Source: Myxococcales bacterium
GTDB lineage: Bacteria > Myxococcota_A > Polyangia > Haliangiales > Haliangiaceae
Assembly: GCA_016720595.1 (NCBI GenBank)
Contig: JADKKI010000008.1
Location: 1 to 31,646, forward strand
DNA: 31,646 nucleotides
Reading direction: 5' to 3'
Numbering within the stretch: position 1 is the stretch's first letter; every line of letters starts with the position of its first letter. Below the pieces are notes generated by a model that had not been told where the DNA came from, did not search any database, and saw nothing but the letters and a program-made list of their open reading frames with translations. A program made the position numbers and the translations under genes. Shown here in pieces: positions 26,938-31,646 of this stretch.

Positions 26938-28967
26938 ATGGCCCAGCCGCCCACCCGCGCCGATGCGATCACCGAGACGCTCCACGGCCGCTCGATCTCC
27001 GATCCCTACCGCTGGCTCGAGGACGAGCACGCCCCCGACGTCCAGGCGTGGATGTCCGCGCAGGACGAGTACACGCGCGCCGCACTCGCGAAGCTGCCCG
27101 GCCGGGACGAGCTCGCGGCGCGGTTCCGCGAGCTGTTCTATTACGATGCGGTCAGCGCACCCGCGCACTGCAAGGGCCGGTACTTCTACACGCGCAAGCA
27201 CGCGGACAAGGAGAAGACGATCGTCTACTGGAAGCAGGGCGAGGACGGTGCCGAGCAGGTGCTGTTCGATCCGAACCAGTGGAGCGACGACGGCAGCAAG
27301 GGCCTCGGCGGCTGGTGGCCGAACCACGACGGCACGTACGTCGCGTACGCGATCAAGCTCCAACAACTCCGACGAGACCACCACGCACGTGCGCGATGTG
27401 GCCGCGTCGATCTGCCCGATGCGATCGAGGGCACCAAGTACTCCGGCGCCTCGTGGACACCGGATGGCGTGGGCTTCTATTACACCTGGGTCCCACCGGT
27501 CAGCGACACCGTCTCGATCGCCGATCGCCCGGGCTTCGCCGAGCTGCGCTATCACGCCCTCGGCACCGACCCTGCGAACGATCCGGTGCTCCACGAGCGC
27601 ACGGGCAGCCCGCAGACGTTCCTGTCCGGGCGTCTCGTACGACGGCCACTGGCTGGTCGCCTCGATCTCGCACGGCTGGAACTCCAACGGTGGTGTCTCC
27701 GCGATGCGCGCGTGCCCGGCGCGCCGTGGCGCACCGTGGTGGCCGGGGTGGACGCGACGTTCGCGACCGAGGTGCTGGCGCGATCAGCTCTACCTGACCA
27801 CCAACGACGGCGCGCCCGCGCGCGCGTGTTCAAGGTGGATCCGGCGCAGCTCAAGGCAGCGCGTGGCACGAGATCATCCCCGAGAGCGAGGCCACGCTCG
27901 AAGGCGTGTCCGTGGTCGGCGAGCACCTGGTGGCCACGTACTGCAGAACGCCACCACGCGAGATGCGAGGTGCGAGCTGGAGGCAAGTTGGTCCGCTCGA
28001 TGCGGCTGCCGCGGCTCGGGCTCGACCGGCGGCATGGCGGCAACCCCGACGAGGACGACGGTTACTTCCGGTACACCTCGTTCACCAAGCCGCAGGTGAT
28101 CCACCAGACGTCGATCACCACCGGGAAGATCCCCAGTGGACGCGAGGTGACGCTGCCGATCGACGCGCTCCGCTCGACGCCGAGCAGGTGTTCTATCCGT
28201 CGAAGGACGGCACCAAGATCTCGATGTTCCTGGTGCCACGCAAGGACATGCCGCGCGACGGACGAAGCCGACGATGCTCTACGGCTACGGCGGGTTCAAC
28301 GTGAACATGACGCCGGGGTTCGTCCTCGCGTGCCCCTGCTGGATCAGCGCGGCGGCATCTACGCGATCCCGAACCTGCGCGGCGGCGGCGAGTGACGGCG
28401 AGGACTGGCACCGCGCGGGGATGCTGCTGACACAAGCAGAACGTGTTCGATGACTTCGCCGCGGCGGGCGAGTTGCCGGTCGCCGATCGCTAGACCCAGC
28501 CGCGCCACCTGGCGATCCGGGCGGCTCGAACGGCGGCCTGCTCGTCGGCGCCACGGCCACGCAGCGCCGGAGCTGTTTCGCGCCGTGATCTGCGCGGTGC
28601 CGCTGCTCGACATGGTGCGCTACCACAACTCCGGGCTCGGGCAAGACCTGGATCCGGAGTACGGCTCGGCCGAGGACGCGGCGGAGTTCCGCGTGCTCCA
28701 CGGCTATTCGCCGTACCGGATCACCGTCGAAGAGGGCCCGCGGCGCTACCCGGCGGTGCTGTTCGATTCGGCGGACCGCGACGACCGGGTGGATCCGATG
28801 CACGCGCGCAAGCTGTCGCCGCGGTGCTGCAGGCGAACAAGATGGGCGAGGCGCCGATCCTGCTGCGGATCGAGCGCAACGCCGGCACGGCGGGCGCGGA
28901 CATGGTGAAGTCGCAGGTCGAGCGCGTGGCGGACACGCTGGCGTTTCTCACCGCGCAGCTGACGTAG
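26938..28967 (+). CDS. Prolyl oligopeptidase, S9 family (many frameshifts)
   Basis: Serine peptidase cutting after proline in short peptides. ATG 26938 starts [40 protein letters not shown], the conserved N terminus of the family. The propeller domain is readable in three frames ([23 protein letters not shown]-like [20 protein letters not shown]). The catalytic domain has [30 protein letters not shown] (nucleophile Ser, near 28530) and [13 protein letters not shown] (catalytic Asp). The His motif reads [12 protein letters not shown] where AGHGGAD is expected; one deleted C and one inserted G would explain it. At least ten shifts occur between 27360 and 28870. About 676 residues, typical. No signal peptide is seen. 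It ends QLT with TAG 28965-28967. Confidence 0.88.
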
Positions 28968-28991
28968 AGGTGGGTCGGAATGGCCGCAGCG

Positions 28992-29018
28992 CCCCGCTCA
29001 GCCCCCTGCCAAGCGGGG
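28992..29018. terminator. Weak hairpin after prolyl oligopeptidase gene
   Basis: CCCCGCT (28992-28998) pairs perfectly with AGCGGGG (29012-29018) around a 13-base loop, 25 bases after the stop. No T tract follows on either strand, so a role as terminator is uncertain. Confidence 0.3.
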
Positions 29019-29202
29019 TGAGGTACGAGGGTAGGAAGCAGCGCCGGCCGGGATGATCCGTCGACGTTCCAGTCATCACCCAGCTGGTAGGAGTCGACGT
29101 AGGCGTCGTGACCGCAGCCACGGCGGCACATCATGTGGGTGATCCCGATCATGTGGTCGATCGCCCCTGCGTCGGTGATCCACACTCCGGGCAGCGGACC
29201 AC
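28998..29202 (-). CDS. Possible small zinc-ribbon protein (frameshifted)
   Basis: GTG 29202 reads VVRCPECGSP; in the next frame it continues GAIDHMIGITHMMCRRGCGH and DAYVDSYQLGDDWNVDG. C-x2-C plus C-x3-C and the neighbouring His residues suggest a zinc ribbon of about 60-70 residues. The end is unclear because of a G run near 29000. I do not know the family; both ends and the frame are reconstructions. Confidence 0.35.
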
Positions 29203-29250
29203 GGTGATGACTCTCGTCGATGCACACGGGTCGATCGGGAGCGGGGCGGC

Positions 29251-29740
29251 TCACGCGTCGGGCAGTCCGGACGTGCGACGACGGCCGGGTGGCGCTGGCT
29301 CTTCGGCGACCAAGATGGGCGCGGGGCGTAGAGGCGCGCTGGGCGGCGCGATCACTGCGTCGCGGATCTCCGCGACCGGTACGGGCCGAGGGAGCGGAGT
29401 AGGCGCGCGGAGCGTCGCGATCGCTGCGTCGCGGACCTCCGCGACCGTCGCCGCTCTGTCGTACGAGTCCACGTTCCGCTCCGAGAGGAACTTCTCGACG
29501 ACGAGGACGACGGTGTTCGTGACGCAGCGTGCGCCCACGAACACTACTCCACCAATGAAGACGTAGTAGTAGGCCCAATCGGATCCTGACTGCGCGAAGC
29601 AGTACATCCGGGCGTGGCCAAGGAACTGGACGGTCAGCCGGAGCTCGTCTGAATTGCGCGCCGTAGATATCCACGCTCGGTGTGGCGCCGGGGGTATTCG
29701 GGTACCACGTCTCTCTCGCGGCCTCGTGGCAGCGTTCTGC
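29251..29740 (-). CDS. Hypothetical membrane protein with VAE(V/I)RDA repeats
   Basis: Reconstructed from two frames. The upstream part reads ETWYPNTPGATPSVDIYGAQ and, after a shift near 29655, SDELRLTVQFLGHARMYCFA. A hydrophobic segment follows (WAYYYVFIGGVVFVGARCVT), then VLVVEKFLSERNVDSYDRA, then two copies of a 23-residue unit (VAEVRDAAIATLRAPTPLPR and VAEIRDAVIAPPSAPLRPAP). It ends RRTSGLPDA. The start is not identifiable. Possibly a surface or membrane protein with a Pro-rich cytoplasmic or periplasmic tail. Family not recognised. Confidence 0.4.
29348..29447 (-). repeat. 31-base direct repeat, 69-base period
   Basis: 29348-29378 and 29417-29447 match at 29 of 31 bases. The 69-base spacing equals 23 codons and corresponds to the VAE(V/I)RDA(A/V)IA repeat of the overlapping gene. 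Confidence 0.6.
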
Positions 29741-29822
29741 AGGTGCAGCAGGATCGTGACGCGGTCGTACCTCGCTGAGCTGGTCCCACTCCGACAACAA
29801 CTCCAGAGGGCACGCTACAAGT

Positions 29823-31088
29823 CTACTGCCAGGAGCGCCGACCGGGGTTGCGCCCAAACCGCGCCCAGACAGGCGATCGGTCGGCACTGTTCCCGCGCCA
29901 GCTTACTGTGCGACGAGGCGTGACGGTCTTGCTCGTGCCGCCCGTGACGGTGGGGCAGCCCGATGCGTGGTTCGATCCGGAGGTCGGTGGCATCGGTGTC
30001 GTCGTCTGCTGCGCGGTCAGCGCCGCCGAGGTTCCGAGCGTCGTGAGCTCCGGCAGCGTGAGCAGTCCGGCGTAGGTCGTGTAGGCGGGGTCTGCGGGCA
30101 GCGCCCAGCAGATCGTCCCGGTCGAGTCTCGCCCGAGCCAGCCACCGCTTCGCATGCCGCCGGTGAACACGGGGCTCTGTGCGGGATCGACCGGATACGC
30201 CGCGGACGTCGCGGCGTTGAACGTGGTGACGTTCGTGGCGAACAGGCTCGCGGGCTGGCTGTTGGATCCAGGGCCGTAGTAGACGCGCGCGTAGCCATAT
30301 CCCGCGGGCACCAGCAGACTGCCCGCGGTCGCCGCCGTCGAGTAGAACGCCGTGCGTCCGGGCATATCGAAGGGTCGGAAACAGGACGACCGGCTGGCGA
30401 TTCTCCACGCCGGTCAAGGTCGGGACTCCGCCACCGTGACCTGGATGACCAGCGTCTGGATCCATCCATCCTGAGGCCGAGCGAGACCGGGTGGAGTCTC
30501 GTCGCTCGACCGGCGCCGCAGGCGGTTCGCCATGGACCAGACCGTTGGGCGAGGTGATCGAGATGAAGAGTGGCCCCGCTGGCAGGTGGTGACGTCGTGA
30601 GACCACCCGCCACACTCGCGTCGGTGAAGATCCCGTTCACGGGATCCGAGATCAGGATCTCGAAGGTCGCGTTCAGCTGGAGGCCGATGTCGAGCGTGGT
30701 GACCGGGAGGTCGAGCGTGAACGGGCAGTCGAGGAGGTTGGTCAGCGCCGGCGTCGAACGTTCGCTCGACCATGCGGTTCATCAAGACGTTACCGATTCC
30801 GATTGCCGTTCGCGCCGTTGGAAGGCCGATCTGGTCGATCTTGACGCGCACCTTGTTCGGGGACGCACCCACCGCATTCCGTTCGCCGGCACACTGCCGT
30901 GCACAGGCGCAATGAGCGCCTGGAAGGCGAACGTGGCGGAGGCGCCGTGGAGAACGTGAGCAGCCCCGGGGATCGATCCGGGCTTCGGCCCGTCGCCTCC
31001 TCCCGAAGCATCCGTCAGGCCACCATCATCGCCGTGGCAGCCCGTGAGGGGTCGCCACGAGCTAGCACCACCCCCCGATCTTTGCCAT
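29823..31088 (-). CDS. Predicted secreted lipoprotein, orphan (frameshifted)
   Basis: Several frames join into one protein of about 400 residues. ATG 31088 (MAKIGG) precedes a lipobox-like PLTGCHGDDGGLTDASGGG. The mature part reads GASATFAFQALIAPVHGSVP, ASPNKVRVKIDQIGLPTART, LDCPFTLDLPVTTLDIGLQL, NATFEILISDPVNGIFTD, then QTLVIQVTVAE and LFPTLRY, then AFYSTAATAGSLLVPAGYGY, ARVYYGPGSNSQPASLFATN and FTGGMRSGGWLGRDSTGTIC. It is Ser/Thr/Gly-rich and beta-strand-like, as in surface lipoproteins of myxobacteria. The signal helix is damaged by a shift near 31065. The last 40 residues run into low-quality sequence and the true end may be nearer 29930. Family not recognised. Confidence 0.45.
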
Positions 31089-31191
31089 TGTTCAACGCGT
31101 ACACCGGGACGGCCGCTCTCAGCGAAGCTCGATCGTGACGCTGGGCACGCTGCGGGAAGGATTCTCGCGCGGGGTAAATTATCACCTGCAC

Positions 31192-31646
31192 ATGCGCCTC
31201 GCCGTGACGTCGTTCGCCCCACTCGCCGCGGTCCTCCTCGCCGCGTGCCCCGGCACCAAGGGCGGCATCAAGCACTGACTATCCCGAGCCGAAGGCCGCC
31301 GACATCCTCGCGCGCTTGCAGAAACAGCACGCCGAGCGCACGGCGTTCACCGCCGAGTCCCCGATGGACTACTGGCTCGGCAGGACCGGAGTGAAGGGCA
31401 CGGTGCTCGTGATAGGCACCACCGGCAAGAAAGGTCCGGTTCGGGCGCTGTCGCCCGCGGGCGGTGACGTGCTCGCCGACGCCAGCGTGCGACGGCCAGA
31501 ACTTCGCGTACGTCGACAAGCAGAACAACTGCCAGCTCTCGGGCCCGTGCGATCGCCGATCCGATCGCATCGCTGCGCTCCGCCTCGAGCTCGAGCCCGA
31601 GGACTTCATCTATCTCGCGCTGGGCACCGTGCCGGTGGCGACCGAG
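31192..31646 (+). CDS. LolA-like/DUF4292-like lipoprotein, partial (runs off window)
   Basis: ATG 31192; lipoprotein signal MRLAVTSFAPLAAVLLAAC (Leu-Ala-Ala-Cys). After one shift near 31276 it reads YPEPKAADILARLQKQHAER, SPMDYWLGRTGVKGTVLVIG and GPVRALSPAGGDVLADAS; after another near 31490 it reads CDGQNFAYVDKQNNCQLSGP, then LRLELEPEDFIYLALGTVPV. The G-T-V-x-V-I-G-T followed by R-A-L-S-P-x-G and F-A-Y-V-D pattern fits the half-barrel LolA/LolB-like fold of DUF4292 lipoproteins. The C terminus is beyond the window. It diverges from the orphan lipoprotein with about 100 bp between starts, which must hold promoters for both; none is obvious. Confidence 0.6.

Noticed and set aside
26938..28967. 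Prolyl oligopeptidase pseudogene
   Set aside because: Family residues persist in whichever frame is open, with no large deletions or decay; error is simpler.
1..31646. CRISPR array, tRNA, rRNA, integrase or transposase
   Set aside because: No regular short repeats with spacers, no tRNA-like cloverleaf or rRNA motifs, and no integrase or transposase motif seen on either strand by eye.

Overview
The window is very GC-rich and densely coded. Its content suggests a member of the Myxococcota (deltaproteobacterial gliding or predatory lineage): two eukaryote-like Ser/Thr protein kinases, a sigma factor resembling the family restricted to Myxococcales, eight or nine predicted lipoproteins, a c-di-GMP response regulator beside a type IV pilus retraction ATPase, and Asp/Pro-rich linkers typical of that phylum. 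The taxonomic call is inference from gene content. No plasmid, phage, transposase, CRISPR, tRNA or rRNA was seen.

Layout. Bases 1-3374 (minus): Omp85/BamA-like barrel protein, DUF4390-like exported protein, NtrY-like sensor kinase, joined by GTGA start/stop overlaps. 3422-5808 (plus): small lipoprotein, then zinc-ribbon Ser/Thr kinase. 6004-6385 (minus): VOC/glyoxalase protein. 6402-8354 (plus): outer-membrane protein, cupredoxin protein and unknown protein, a coupled operon. 8425-11293: sigma-70 factor and transmembrane Ser/Thr kinase, divergent. 11275-11376: palindromic repeat between convergent genes. 11358-18054 (minus): glmU, PQQ-propeller-like lipoprotein, unknown lipoprotein, SCP-2 protein, TetR regulator, membrane protein, CaiB/BaiF CoA-transferase. 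18131-20152 (plus): C-type lectin lipoprotein, amidohydrolase lipoprotein, HupE-like exported/membrane protein. 20241-24057 (plus): REC-GGDEF-GGDEF-EAL protein and PilT-like ATPase. 24054-25370 (minus): WXXGXW-repeat lipoprotein with a long Gly/Pro/Gln repeat tail. 25469-28967 (plus): trpS, small NTF2-like protein, prolyl oligopeptidase. 28998-31088 (minus): poorly resolved orphan genes. 31192-end (plus): LolA-like lipoprotein cut by the window edge.

Data quality matters. Many genes, including the essential trpS and glmU, are interrupted by single-base shifts that leave good family sequence readable in the next frame, often at G or C runs. They cluster at 1-3400, 11.8-12.5 kb and 25.4-31.6 kb, while other stretches are nearly clean. 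I read these as sequencing/assembly errors in a draft or metagenomic contig, not as pseudogenes. For such genes the coordinates below span the whole reconstructed gene, and the evidence says where the frame changes.

Functional themes are envelope biogenesis (Omp85, LolA-like, glmU, lipoproteins), signal transduction (histidine kinase, two Ser/Thr kinases, sigma factor, c-di-GMP enzyme), surface motility (PilT) and a small lipid/acyl-CoA operon (SCP-2, TetR, CaiB). The points most worth following are the palindromic element that supplies identical last codons and stops to two convergent genes, the divergent sigma factor/kinase pair with an apparent zinc-finger anti-sigma segment in front of the kinase, and the tandem-GGDEF c-di-GMP regulator coupled to pilT.
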